Source of the DNA: Diploptera punctata
Taxonomy: Eukaryota > Arthropoda > Insecta > Blattodea > Blaberidae
Assembly: GCA_030220185.1 (NCBI GenBank)
Contig: JASPKZ010001246.1
Location: forward strand, 124,001-188,000
Length of the DNA stretch: 64,000 nt
Direction of reading: 5' to 3'
Positions 19,741 to 30,430 of this stretch are shown here, one piece after another. Positions within the stretch are counted from its first letter, which is position 1. Each line of letters begins with the position of its first letter. The notes beneath the pieces are model-generated. The model did not search any database and had not been told where the DNA came from. It saw nothing but the letters and a program-made list of their open reading frames with translations. The position numbers and the translations under genes are program-made.

Positions 19741-20931
19741 GAGAGGAGAGTTGGTTTCAAGAATACTGGCCTAAGAGAAAATAGCATCATAATATTGTCT
19801 ACCAGTGTCATAATATTGTGATTTGCATATTTAAATAAATACTTCAAAATTGTCTAATAATGTTATAAAAATTGTTTGAAAAAGTTTAAAGCATTAAATA
19901 TGTTAGTTAATCAGAAGAAGAGTTTACGACAATATAAATGAAAAATCAAGCGCTAGTAGAAGTGCAGTTGAGCCCTATACCATATATATATATTTTACCA
20001 TAATCTCAACCTTTAGTTTAAGGAATAAAATGCACCATCAAAAATTGATTAATAACTTTGTATTTATTTGATGTATTTACATAACGTGGTGATGGTAATT
20101 TCTTACCATGTTCTTAAAATATTATCTTCATAGTGTAATTTTGATAATGGTTTTATATTAACAATTACAACAATAAATTAATACATAGTTAAATTTGAAG
20201 AGAAAAATTTTCGCCTAGACCGGGACTCGAACCCGGGACCCTTGGCTTTCTGGGCCAAGTGCTCTACCAACTGAGCTATCGAGGCGAGTTACGATCTAGA
20301 CGCAAATTTTTCTCTTATATACGTTGTAATTCCCTATCGCCAAATGCTTTTGAAACCATTGTTTCTATCTTTGCAAATGGCGGCTTCTTAGTTAAGAAGA
20401 CATTTATTGGAAATTTAACATTACTTTAAAAGCCAGTAAGGCCTCTAATGATTTTTTATTATTAATTTAACATTTCTCAATGAAAGATAAAATTTTATTG
20501 TTGTAATTGTAATATAAAACCATTATCAAAATTACACTATGAAGATAATATTTTAGAACATGGTAAGAAATTACCATCACCACGTTATGTAAATACATCA
20601 AATAAATACAAAGTTATTAATCAATTTTTGATGGTGCATTTTATTTCCTTAAACTAAAGGTTGAGATTATGGTAAAAAATATATATATGGTATAGGGCTC
20701 AACTGCACTTCTACTAGCGCTTGATTTTTCATTTATATTGTCGTAAACTCTTCTTCTGTATTAACTAACGTTATTTAATGCTTTAAACTTTTTCAAACAA
20801 TTTTTATAACATTATTAGACAATTTTGAAGTATTTATTTAAATATGCAAATCACAATATTATGACACTGGTAGACAATATTATGATGCTATTTTCTCTTA
20901 GGCCAGTATTCTTGAAACCAACTCTCCTCTT
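19741..20931. repeat. Long palindrome (two ~435-bp arms) around a tRNA-like unit
   Basis: Left arm 19741-20176 and right arm 20493-20931 are inverted copies. Each consists of the Harbinger terminal repeat (GGCCAGTATTCTTGAAACC), the TWA target, about 210 bp of repeat R and about 180 bp of further sequence. The 316-bp centre holds one tRNA-like unit with its spacer. Confidence 0.8.
20212..20286 (-). repeat. tRNA-like unit, monomer
   Basis: The minus strand is a 75-nt tRNA-shaped sequence: acceptor CGCCTCG..., D-arm GCTCAGTTGGTAGAGC, anticodon arm TTGGC/GCCAA with loop CCAGAAA, T-arm CCGGGTTCGAGTCCCGG, 3' strand CTAGGCG. Acceptor ends pair only in part and position 33 is C instead of the near-universal U. 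It is flanked by inverted AAGAGAAAAATTT-type words. It is a member of the mobile tRNA-like family also arrayed at 53-57 kb, not a normal tRNA gene. Confidence 0.65.
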
Positions 20932-21800
20932 CAAATTTAATTTATCTTTCATTGAGAAATGTTAAATTAATAATAAAAACATTAATACATAGTTACCTAT
21001 CAATGATTTTATAAACCATAATAATAAATTATTATTTTGCTACAATCTCGACTTTTAAGGTTAGGCCTACAAAATTATTAGGACCTATAGTATTACCTGT
21101 TATGCATAAAGGTTATACCTATTATCCATAAAGATAACATAATAAAATAAAATAGACCATCTCAAATGGATCACTAATACTGTTTTTAATTTGATATAAA
21201 ATAGATCACGTATATTATATTAATTTGGTTTGTTGATATCCCATAACGTACGCTTTTCTCCATCACAATACACATGTATAAAATATAAAAGCTGTGGAAT
21301 GTTACAATTTGACCTTTTATACTTTTCTTACTATATTTATCAATAATATAAGCCTATTCAGATAACTAATTTTATAAGGGATAACTGGGCAATATATATT
21401 TTTTACTTTCATTGTTGGACATTTCTATATGTAGGAAATCCTAATTTTGCCATGAATACGTTTTGATTACACACATATATTTTATGTTTAACCTCGATCA
21501 GATTCTATTTCCTCATTTTTGTAATAAGTTTAATTTATTTAGGCAAACAATCACATTCCCATAACCTATACAATTGCAGACGATTTTAAAAGACGCCATA
21601 TTTCACAGTATCATATGGATTATTTCTCTATGCATTTTAAAATCATTGCCAACATGCGCATTTTTCCATCTCGTCTCCATCTCGCCTGAGGTAGAGACAA
21701 GTTGGTTTCAAGAATACCATCTCTCACTCTCGTGGTTAGACTCAACTTACGGAAGTGAGAGAGGTGGGGGAGAGGAGAGTTGGTTTCAAGAATACCGGCC
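20901..21800. mobile_element. Harbinger-type MITE with TTA target duplication
   Basis: Left end GGCCAGTATTCTTGAAACC and right end (complement) GGCCGGTATTCTTGAAACC are inverted. TTA flanks both at 20898-20900 and 21801-21803. The 3-bp TWA duplication is typical of PIF/Harbinger. The terminal repeats match the right end of the transposase-bearing elements at 19771 and 29494, so this is a likely non-autonomous relative. It carries no transposase. A third partial terminal repeat lies inside at about 21690. Confidence 0.75.
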
Positions 21801-21985
21801 TTAATATTGCAAATATTAGTAATTTAAATTTACAGCGACATATAGTAATCGAGGATGATAATCGATATGTGGTTAGATTGTGGGTTATCGCTGGCTATAT
21901 AAAACCTGACATATGCGCACTGTTGTTCTATTGGACTTTGAAAATATTCCATGCTAGTTTAAGTGCAGTTTTTCCATTTATAGAA

Positions 21986-22984
21986 ACACTGTTAAGTAAC
22001 TATGTATTAATTATTGCTGTATCACCACAAATCTTTAATCACCATGTTATGTAAATTATTAGTATTGTCTCTTCTCCTTATGGTCATTAATGCTTCTCCT
22101 GATACAAGACTATTAGTCATCATTTATAAACTTTGATACTCTATCAGTGTTATTCTAAAATTTATATCAAAACAAAAAATGAAACATTATATGTATTATA
22201 TATATGCCCAATTACTTTGCCCTACAGTCCTATAAGGGCATTTATATAAACAACCATCTTTAAAATATGTAGTCATTGCATGAAACATCATTTCAGTTTA
22301 CTGTTTTACCTCATCCTCACGTCAACATGATTTTTTCAAATATGTCCCCTTGAATAGCTAATTGGTTTTACTACTTACATTACAAGCTCTAGGGCTTATG
22401 AAATACATAAGATAAATGGCACATTCACTAAAGCCCTCCACTGAACCTTTTCCTCACGAACTTAATCCAGTAAAATTTCTTCTACTTGTCTATTCAATCT
22501 ACATGATCAACCCATAACAAACTTATAAAACTTATAGCGACAAATGTATTTATTTTATTGAGAAAATACCATTAGGAAGGTTTAGATGGGAGGATATTTG
22601 GATGAATCTTAGGGAACTGCATATTGGAAATAAACATCTGTTTTTGGTGGACATGAGTTTTGTATGTCAGGATAAAAGAAACAGAAGTGAATTCTAGTAC
22701 TTGGACAATGCAGGAAAATGAAATTAAAGAACAGTCCCATACTTATACATATTAATTCCACAATAAAATATGACACCTGAAATAAATACAAAATATGTTT
22801 CATTTGAAAACATTGCTTTTTATTATTATCAGCATTCATAATTACTCGTAACAATTATATACAAGAATCAATATGGATTTACATACATGAACAATGTACA
22901 TAAACACACAAATTTGTAACACTAATACCTTATATATTATTGTGAAACATTACTATTTACACATTTTTTAGGATATAATACCTC
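21986..22984. other. No recognisable feature
   Basis: AT-rich unique sequence. The minus-strand ORF at 22609-22854 has hydrophobic stretches but no start context, motif or neighbour support. Confidence 0.35.
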
Positions 22985-23305
22985 ATCGTGTCCACCACTG
23001 TGGTCTCGAGGTAGCGTGCTGCCTTGTCATGGAGTGGGTCCAATTCCTGGTCGGGACAAGCTCCTGGGAGAGGTTTTTTTGGGGTTTTCCTCACCTGTAA
23101 GACAAATGTCAGGAAGCTTAGGGACTAACAGTCCCCAAATATCATCCGGTCATCATCATCATCCTTCACCGATGTGGAAAGAAAGCAACGGGAAGCTACC
23201 ACACCTAAATTACCTAGCAATCATAGCATGAAATCATAGCATGAAATGCATGATTGCAGTGAAATACCTACCCTTGGGCAGAATTACTATGGATGGATGG
23301 ATCAT
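22985..23305 (+). mobile_element. SINE family 2, copy 1
   Basis: It begins with a tRNA-like head (CTGTGGTCTCGAGGTAGCG, then a B-box-like AATTCCTGGTCGGG), continues with GTTTTCCTCACCTGTAAGAC and a (CAT)n stretch, and ends with ACTATGGATGGATGGAT, a tetranucleotide tail. Four copies in the window share this structure. Confidence 0.7.
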
Positions 23306-23454
23306 AAGGCTTTTAAGTTTCCATACCCAACTTACGGAAACAAGATAACAAAACAATAAAGCTTGCCAAGGATCTACCTACTTAATCAAATCTAAATTAC
23401 TTTAATGAAATTTTATGATGGGAAATTTACATTATCAGGCAAATAAATTAAGTA

Positions 23455-23660
23455 AGTCAAATTATTACATCTCACCTCATAAACTGGGTGATTCTCACAG
23501 GACCGGTTTGTGAAGTTATTTCCTCTATCGTCAACCAGAACTCAGACTATAGAGTTAATGGAATCTTGGCTGATGATACAAGCAATAGCTTCAGAAACCA
23601 GTTCTGTGAAGATCACGGAGTTTTATGAGGTAACATGTAATAACTTATTTGACTCACTTA
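23455..23660. mobile_element. PLE subfamily G terminal palindrome
   Basis: Two diverged inverted arms bear ACCTCATAAACT on the left and AGTTTTATGAGGT on the right, with degenerate hammerhead words in each. The right arm continues into the second copy of the 5.9-kb duplication; copy 1 retains only its outermost part. Confidence 0.5.
23563..23620 (+). ncRNA. Hammerhead-like motif, PLE G, degenerate
   Basis: CTGATGA at 23570-23576, T, then helix II AAGC/GCTT with inner mismatches, GAAA at 23594-23597, and a weak helix III and helix I. The opposite arm reads TTGACGA and CAAA at the same places. Confidence 0.35.
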
Positions 23661-23699
23661 ACAGAATATAAAATAATAAAAAAAACCCATGGCTTGAAA

Positions 23700-24030
23700 G
23701 GCCTAGAAGGCTCTTGGCCTACTAGCTGGCTGTTGGACCTCACTTCCACATGAGTTGATCACAGAGATAGAAGATCATTCACCCAGTGGTAGGATTGATA
23801 TGTGGTCAGCATGTCAGGTCCCCCAGTCATTATAGCTGATTTTCTGAACTTGGAGCCGTTACTTATTGTAGCCTACCCAAATGCCTCATGATGCTGAGTG
23901 AGCAATGGCCCAATACTGGCCAAAATCACAAGAAAAAAATGTTTTCCCCCATGGAGACCCGAACCAGCGCAAGTCCGGTAACTCTCTGACAAAGCATCTT
24001 GCCTTAACCATTCAGCTATGGTGCGGGACA
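23700..24030 (-). mobile_element. SINE family 1, copy 2
   Basis: Duplicate of the copy at 13985-14315. This copy keeps the head slightly better (CATAGCTGAATGGTTAAGG). Confidence 0.7.
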
Positions 24031-24509
24031 TAAAACAAACAACTGAATTAAATAAACATGTCCACAATTAGCTATACCAGAAATGTGCACGCATTTTAAC
24101 TTATGTTATCCAATAAATGATAGCGTTAGTGACTTAAGGACAATTACAAAGTTTATAGCTGATATGTCACATGGAATAGGGCCCTATTTAAATTACATAT
24201 TAGAACAAATAAAATTTAAGATTAGACAAAATGATATAGTGTTACAGATGCACCAACATTTAGACGAGGAAATCTGCATTTTTAACACATAATGGTCTAT
24301 ATACACAACACAAATATGTTCACACCTTACAGCAGAGGAAGTATAGAAGACAAAAAAAAATGCACAATACATGATAGTGTAGTGAAAAGAAAGTGTTCAT
24401 ATAATTTTGTCCAATCACAATCCTAAAATTACAAGTAAAAGTACAATGGGAAGTAAGTAACTCTATTAGGTCCTTCTTAATAACAAATAAGGTAAATCTG
24501 GAGTTATTC

Positions 24510-24725
24510 TAACCTCATAACTTGTTGTGTTCTATTTGAAACTAGTGTCTGTATATAAAGTATACCATCGTCAGCTTTTTCCAGAATGTTGAAATTAACA
24601 TTGTCGTTCCCTCGATGTCCAGAGCTCACAACTTAAATTTCAACAGTCTGGAAAAGCTGACGATGGTATACGTGAAATATCAAAACTACTTCAAATAGAA
24701 CACCAGTTATGAGGAAGGATGACTC
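24510..24725. repeat. Palindrome, probable decayed PLE terminus pair, copy 2
   Basis: Duplicate of 14810-15010, with the same arms and centre. Confidence 0.45.
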
Positions 24726-24899
24726 GGTATTCACCTTACTTATTATTAAAAGTGGGCATCTATTAGAGCCCTTCTGGCTGTCAATCCATTTGGCAAATCA
24801 TAAACATCATTCACAACTGGAATAGCATTATGGTGGCAGATCCTCTATTTCGGCATCGTTTGCCCTCCTCGCTATATTGTGTAACACAGTTTGTTGCAA

Positions 24900-25145
24900 C
24901 TATAACAGTGGTCGTCGTTTCAAGTTTGAGTTATAATTGAAATCAGCTCGTGTTTGTGGGTTGAAGAGAGGTTTCATTAAAATATGATGGCACGCATACC
25001 CACTGTCCCCAGGAGAATGCCAGACACTTCTCCTTCTTCAAATTGACAACAGATCATGCTACTTTTTGAACATACGACTGTCGTGTGCAGATCCTGGCCA
25101 GCCTGTAACGATGTTTATGAATTCCATAGTGAAGTTCACAATGGC
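24900..25145 (-). pseudogene. PIF/Harbinger transposase, catalytic exon, copy 2
   Basis: Same exon as 15196-15441, with the same acceptor at 25146-25147 on the complement, but single-base indels break the GWPGS and GD.GY regions into different frames. This copy is more decayed than copy 1. Confidence 0.65.
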
Positions 25146-25219
25146 CTGAAATTAAAAAAAATCCAAGATATAAAAAGCTACTCTCAATGCAATAAATAAA
25201 TATATATATATATATATAT

Positions 25220-25400
25220 ATTAATTAAATAAGTAAACTTAGTTTTATTCGATTTCATATTTATTAAGATATAATTCAGTGACAGCTGTTTCGGTACACT
25301 GTACCTTCTTCAGACATGTACCGAAACAGCTGTCACTGAATTATATCTTAATAAATATGAAAATTGAATGAAACTAAGTTTTATTTTTATTTAATTAATT
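25220..25400. repeat. PLE-like terminal palindrome F, copy 2
   Basis: Duplicate of 15520-15700. Confidence 0.65.
25277..25313 (-). ncRNA. Hammerhead ribozyme motif, family F, copy 2
   Basis: Same sequence as copy 1, with CTGAAGA at the complement of 25307-25313. Core, extra A and perfect helix II are unchanged between the duplicates. Confidence 0.65.
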
Positions 25401-25436
25401 AATATGGATTTTCATCAAGTAAACACCAACTCATTG

Positions 25437-25437
<1 letters not shown>

Positions 25438-25495
<58 letters not shown>
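25438..25495. repeat. (AT)n microsatellite
   Basis: About 28 AT units; the ORF running through it is an artefact. Confidence 0.95.
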
Positions 25496-25502
<7 letters not shown>

Positions 25503-25644
25503 TTCATATTCAAAATTCTTACTATAAACTATGCTGTTCCTGACGAAAACTATTCATTTTTTATTCATAGCCATTACAAGCACTTCAGTTTTGTCATTGC
25601 GTTAAAATTGTGATGGTTTCGTCAATTGTTTTATTGGAAGTAAA

Positions 25645-26195
25645 TTTGGCTCAACTGCACTTTTACTAGCGCTTGATTTTTCAGTTATTTTATTGTAACT
25701 ATAGCACTTATTTTGTATTTCCTAACATTATTTAATATTTCAAACTTTTTCAAACAATTTTTATAACATTATTAGACAGTTTCGAAGTATTTATTTAAAT
25801 GTGCAAATCACAATTTTATGACACTGTTAGAAATATTGTGATGCTAACTGCTATTTTCTCCACAGAGTATATTACTTAGTCTATGATTTTTCTATCGCTG
25901 TTTTCGGTTATCGCTGGTTGGATCAGCATTAGGGAGCGATAAGTAAGTGTACACCCATTTTTAATAAACGTTTGGTAATTTTAATATTATTAATATATCT
26001 TTTTAACATAGATTTGGGGATTTATTGCAATATTGGTCATTTAAATTTCATAGCGATGGATTATAATCGAGGATGATAATCAGTATGGTTCGATTGTGGG
26101 TTATTGGTGGCTCTCAACAACTCTGGCGCATGCACACTGTTATTCTATAGGACTTTGAAAATATTTCATGCTAGTTTAAGTGCAGTTTTTCCGTA
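25645..26195. repeat. Old dispersed repeat R, duplicate of 15955-16505
   Basis: Same landmarks and order as the first copy. Confidence 0.55.
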
Positions 26196-26229
26196 AATTT
26201 ACTTGTACCTTAATAAAGAAAGAAAAATA

Positions 26230-26320
26230 ATGCTTGAATTGTGACTTGAACCCTGGATCTCTGATTCTGTACATTAGTACAATACCAATTACACCATCTG
26301 AGCACCGATAAGAATGTCAA
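26230..26320 (-). repeat. tRNA-like sequence, copy 2
   Basis: Duplicate of 16545-16655. Confidence 0.4.
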
Positions 26321-26503
26321 CATTTCTTTCTACTTATACAATTCTCGTTCGTCCGAAGACCATCAATACCAACATGCCAATTGGAATCTTTTATTCAGAA
26401 GTACTTTTATTGAGAATTTATACATTACTTTTGAACGGTAAAGCTTCATTATAAATTAATGAGTCATTTTAACATCTTACCTCATATTTCATGTTTTTCA
26501 AAC

Positions 26504-26550
26504 ACGGTAACTATAGTTTTCAAATGATCTTGTCATTCATTTTCAACCGC
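26504..26550 (-). ncRNA. Hammerhead-like motif, PLE A (U3-A8 variant), copy 4
   Basis: Same fold as copy 1, without the extra T seen in copy 2, its counterpart in the first duplication block. Confidence 0.55.
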
Positions 26551-27148
26551 CATTATGACTACCTGGTATTCGTTGGAATCTCCCTCTATAACGTTGCCAT
26601 CTGGTGTTGATTTGACGAACTTCGAGATGAGGTCACGTTCATCCGGAATGTTGAAATTCATAGATTTAAATTTGTTCTTCTGTATAAATATTTTCTCCCA
26701 AACTGTCAAATCCAAAGGTTTTTCCAAATGTTTTAGAAGTTTAGCTTCTTTTTCAATTCTATGACCTTCCAACAAACTATGTGCTGCAATAGCTGATTTT
26801 TGAATTTCACCATTTTTAATATTTCTAAAGAGTTCCTTTGTCCAAATTTCTTTTTGTTTTCCTATAACACTTTAGAAATATTAAAAATGGTGAAATTGAA
26901 AAATCAGCTATTGCAGCACATAGTTTGTTAGAAGGTCATAGAATTGAAAAAGAAGCTAAACTTCTAAAACATTTGGAAAAACCTTTGGATTTGACAGTTT
27001 GGGAGAAAATATTTATACAGAAGAACAAATTTAAATCTATGAATTTCGACATTCCGGATGAACGTGACCTCATCTCGAAGTTCGTCAAATCAACACCAGA
27101 TGGCACGTTATAGAGGGAGATTCCAACGAATATCCGGTAGTCATAATG

Positions 27149-27195
27149 GCGGTTGAAAATGAATGACAAGAACATTTGAAAACTATAGTTACCGT
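27149..27195 (+). ncRNA. Hammerhead-like motif, PLE A (U3-A8 variant), copy 5
   Basis: Identical in core and helices to copy 3. Confidence 0.55.
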
Positions 27196-27469
27196 GTTTT
27201 GAAAAACATGAAATATGAGGTAAGATGTTAAAATGACTCATTAATTTATAATTAAGAACCTCATAATGTGTTTCCCAATTTTAACTTTGGGTAAAGCTTC
27301 ATACTTTGAAGTTTTTATTAAATTAACACTTTCCAACCTAGATTAATTAAGGTTTGGAAAGTGTAAATTTAATAAAAACATGAAAAAAATTAAAATATGG
27401 TTATATTTTATTTGTTATTTATGCAAAAATCTATGTTATGTTATGGGATAAATGGTATGAGGTAGTAAT

Positions 27470-27525
27470 CTAGAACAATAATGTTGAGTGATTCCAAGCC
27501 TGCATTCAACAATCTAGAACAATAT
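27470..27525. other. Small insertion flanked by a 13-bp repeat, copy 2 only
   Basis: Compared with 17775-17800 of copy 1, this block has about 44 extra bp, bounded by two copies of AATCTAGAACAAT. The inserted core contains GTTGA and TCAAC at its two ends. It must postdate the duplication, or have been lost from copy 1. Confidence 0.6.
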
Positions 27526-27978
27526 TAACACAATACATTTTCAAAATGTTTCTCACTGATATTGGTCTACAAAATCTCCTACTTGGCACAAATTATTTAG
27601 GTAAAAAGCATCATAAATCAAGTATTCACCTAAAATGGTTCACAGATGCTGCTTGGAGGTCTGCTTTTATGTGCTATATATTTAAGACAGTGCAACTAAT
27701 GGCTTTATTTCAATTTTCTTACAATACTGATCAAGGCAACTTAAGCCATGGATCACATGTCGTAGATTTACGACACGTAGAAGAACCTGAACTCTAAAAA
27801 TAAAGCTTCTAAAAAAAAATTAGTTGGATCTTTCATTATCAGTTTTGAAGTACAACTCTAATGATGTCAATTAAAGAGCATAAGGGCATTCTAGGCCTGT
27901 TGCGCTTGGAGAGAGGGAGTGAAATAAAATAATAATAATAACACACAAAATACTTGCTTAACTAGTTTCTGTACATAC

Positions 27979-28300
27979 CTGACAGTTGAAGGAGAATACG
28001 CCCAAGCTATTTCTGAAGATTTTGGGATATTCTCCTCCAGGATTCCTTATTTTTATATGCGTGCCATCGATGAATCCACCAACTACACCACGGAAACAAG
28101 CAATTCTATGAAATTCATAATGGAGATGACGAACCTCATCTCCATTAGGGAATGTTATAAATTGTAGTTTTCAATTCTGCAATAGAGGTGGATACTTTTC
28201 TGATGACAGGTGACACAGTACTTTGGCTGATGCCAGGGAGGTCTGCCACTACAAGCTGCATACTTCCTGTGAATAGAATTAATAAACAAATTGAATAAAT
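27979..28300 (-). pseudogene. PIF/Harbinger transposase, first-Asp exon, copy 2
   Basis: Same exon as 18248-18560, with VGGFIDGTHIKI restored by three bases that copy 1 lacks, so this copy is closer to the ancestor here. The donor GTATGT is kept at the complement of 27978-27973. Confidence 0.7.
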
Positions 28301-29091
28301 TCACAATTGGTATGACACAATATTTATGCCATAATAAATTTAATATTTGTCTGGCCACACCTTGATTAAGTATTTGTTCCTGAATCGAGGAGTTTAGCAT
28401 AAAATTAAATGAAGCATTATCAGATAATCTTTCATGTGCATAATTTAAAGAGTGAAGCAAATTATGGGTAAACTTTAGTATTTGACTCTCATCTATTCAA
28501 TGAATAAGTTCTACAGAATCGCACTGCACATGCGCGAATGTTTAATGTAACCTTCACCAGGTGGCAGGATATAAATGTGAAATCGAAATAACTAACCTTC
28601 TTAATAAATTCCCAAACAGTTTATGAGAAACTGACATACACCCATTACACTCTTCCTAACCTAACAGAATAAATTGCTTGCATATTATTCAATAAACTAA
28701 TCATATGTATACTAACTTGTCCCAACAAAAACACACGAAATGAAGTTAATTTCTTTAAATTAAATAATAATAATGTTAAGTATTAAAAAATTAATAGAAA
28801 TATTGTTTTATTAATTTCTACTACAGTAGTTTGAATGAAGATGTTTCATTATTTGCATTTTCCTTATATTATAAATATACATACACATATATATATCGTA
28901 CTATTGAATTACTAATTATTATCCAATTTTGTTCGTTATGTGACCGGAGTTAATAAAAATTTCACTTTTTTGCATGTAATATACAAACAAAAAAACGATC
29001 ATGTTAATGATTATACACGAGAGTGATATTTTATTTCTCTACATGAATTATTTGTAATCGGTATTTCCATACACGTTTGTAATAAACAACA

Positions 29092-29380
29092 CTAGATTTT
29101 AAGAAGTCTCACGATGCATATTGAAGAAGTTAGAATATAATGAATCATACAGCATATATTACATGACTTACCTGTATATCGGGGAATATCCTGAAAGTAC
29201 AGGCTGCGACGGCAATTCGCTTGATCCCGTAGATTTTGTTCAATTTCCACATCTTCTATTAATTTCTGTGCCTCCAAACCCAAAAGATTATTCACTTTTG
29301 GAATTCTGCCATTTCTGCTGTGGAGCAGAACAAAGGGAAAGACGGGAATACTGCCGACTTAGAATTTGACATTTAAAAGT
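29092..29380 (-). pseudogene. PIF/Harbinger transposase, N-terminal exon, copy 2
   Basis: Duplicate of 19351-19640 with a few substitutions, ending about 110 bp from the GGCC terminus at 29491-29494. Confidence 0.45.
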
Positions 29381-29494
29381 GAGTAAGGCGTGGCCGAAAC
29401 GAGAGACGAGAGTTGGTTTCATGAATACTCTCGACGTCATAGGAAGGCGAAGACACTCACTCCGAGAGGAGAGTTGGTTTCAAGAATACCGGCC

Positions 29495-30110
29495 AGTTTC
29501 TGTTTTACAAGTAACAACTTTTAATTTTGGTTCCGACTTTATTTTACTGAATATGTTCTGTGTGAAAAATCATACAGGAACTGACAAAAAAATAAAAGAT
29601 TCAGTGAATATAATACACTACTGTAGAACCTCGCCATCTCCCTTCACAATGGAACTTTTATGCCTATCTCTAGGGTGCAAAACTTAGTTCAGGAGCATGG
29701 GTTGTAATTTGAGTACACATAATCATAAGTTAATTATTTGTAATTATTGAACCACAACCATGTATGGTTAATTTGCACGCATGCAATTGGGAGTATACTA
29801 TAATTGGTGTTTCAGCTTATTCGATGAATGGGCGAAAACCACATTTCTAAAAAAGAAGTACTATAGAACTCAGGGTAAAAAGTATAAGGAGACCAATAAA
29901 TTGAAAAGATGTATGGAGAGCAGAACAGGACAATAGGCTCGTACCCTGATGATTCATATGTAATTCACTGATTGATACCTGCTAGTTGGGACATGGTTAT
30001 ACCTCTATTGAGGAGTTTCTTACACTTGTTAAGATGTCTGTGAGTGTGATGATTCATATTTTTTCTTTTTTGCAAATGCCACAGGTCTTTCGATATTCCT
30101 GGTTTCTCTC
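29495..30110. other. No recognisable feature
   Basis: Unique-looking sequence after the duplicated block. No ORF with protein-like character. Confidence 0.35.
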
Positions 30111-30114
30111 CTGG

Positions 30115-30430
30115 TATGGCGTACTTGTAACCCACTTCTGAGGTTGGGGCGCCTGGAATGCGGGGTTACGTTGCCCCGATGATGATGATAGTGGTGCGCC
30201 AGGAGAGTCCCTAATCCTAAGCTTAATGTAAGATGAATATGAATGATGATGATTGCGATGGCCATATGATTTCGGGGACAGTTTAGGCCTTAAAAGTTTT
30301 CCTGACATTTGTCTTACAGGAAAAACTCCGATAAAAACCTCACCCAGAAAAACTGTCCGACCGGGATTGAACCCGGGCCCGCTGCGTGACAAGGCAGAAC
30401 GCTACCTCAGACCACAGCGGTGGACTGATT
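30115..30430 (-). mobile_element. SINE family 2, copy 2
   Basis: The minus strand reads the tRNA-like head (CCGCTGTGGTCTGAGGTAGCG near 30425), CCCGGGTTCAATCCCGGTCGG, GTAAGACAAATGTCAGG and the ATCAT region. The 3' tail is replaced by other sequence. Confidence 0.65.

Larger units (their letters stand above)
13856..19771. repeat. 5.9-kb direct duplication, copy 1
   Basis: From ATCACGGAGTTTTATGAGG to the GGCC at the Harbinger end, this block reappears at 23611-29494 in the same orientation with the same internal order and only scattered substitutions and small indels. The offset drops from about 9753 at the start to about 9720 at the end, from small net indels. Copy 1 has an extra 41 bp near 13895, an imperfect repeat of its flank. 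Confidence 0.85.
26445..27280. mobile_element. PLE subfamily A palindrome, copy 2
   Basis: Duplicate of 16770-17590. The minus arm keeps an 80-codon open endonuclease piece (26533-26775). The plus arm (26925 onward) has a 1-bp deletion in the PDGN codons that truncates it. Hammerheads lie at 26504-26550 (-) and 27149-27195 (+). Confidence 0.8.
23611..29494. repeat. 5.9-kb direct duplication, copy 2
   Basis: Second copy of 13856-19771, same orientation and internal order: SINE 1, two palindromes, (AT)n tracts, repeat R, tRNA-like sequence, PLE A palindrome and the Harbinger exons. It lies about 9.7 kb downstream of copy 1. Both blocks end at the same Harbinger terminus, but the flanks beyond it differ (repeat R after copy 1; unrelated sequence after copy 2). 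Confidence 0.85.

Noticed and set aside
20212..20286. A functional tRNA gene
   Set aside because: C33, imperfect acceptor pairing and many dispersed copies with shared flanks show a repeat, not a working tRNA.
25404..25613. ORF with Tyr-Ile repeats
   Set aside because: It is the translation of an (AT)n microsatellite.
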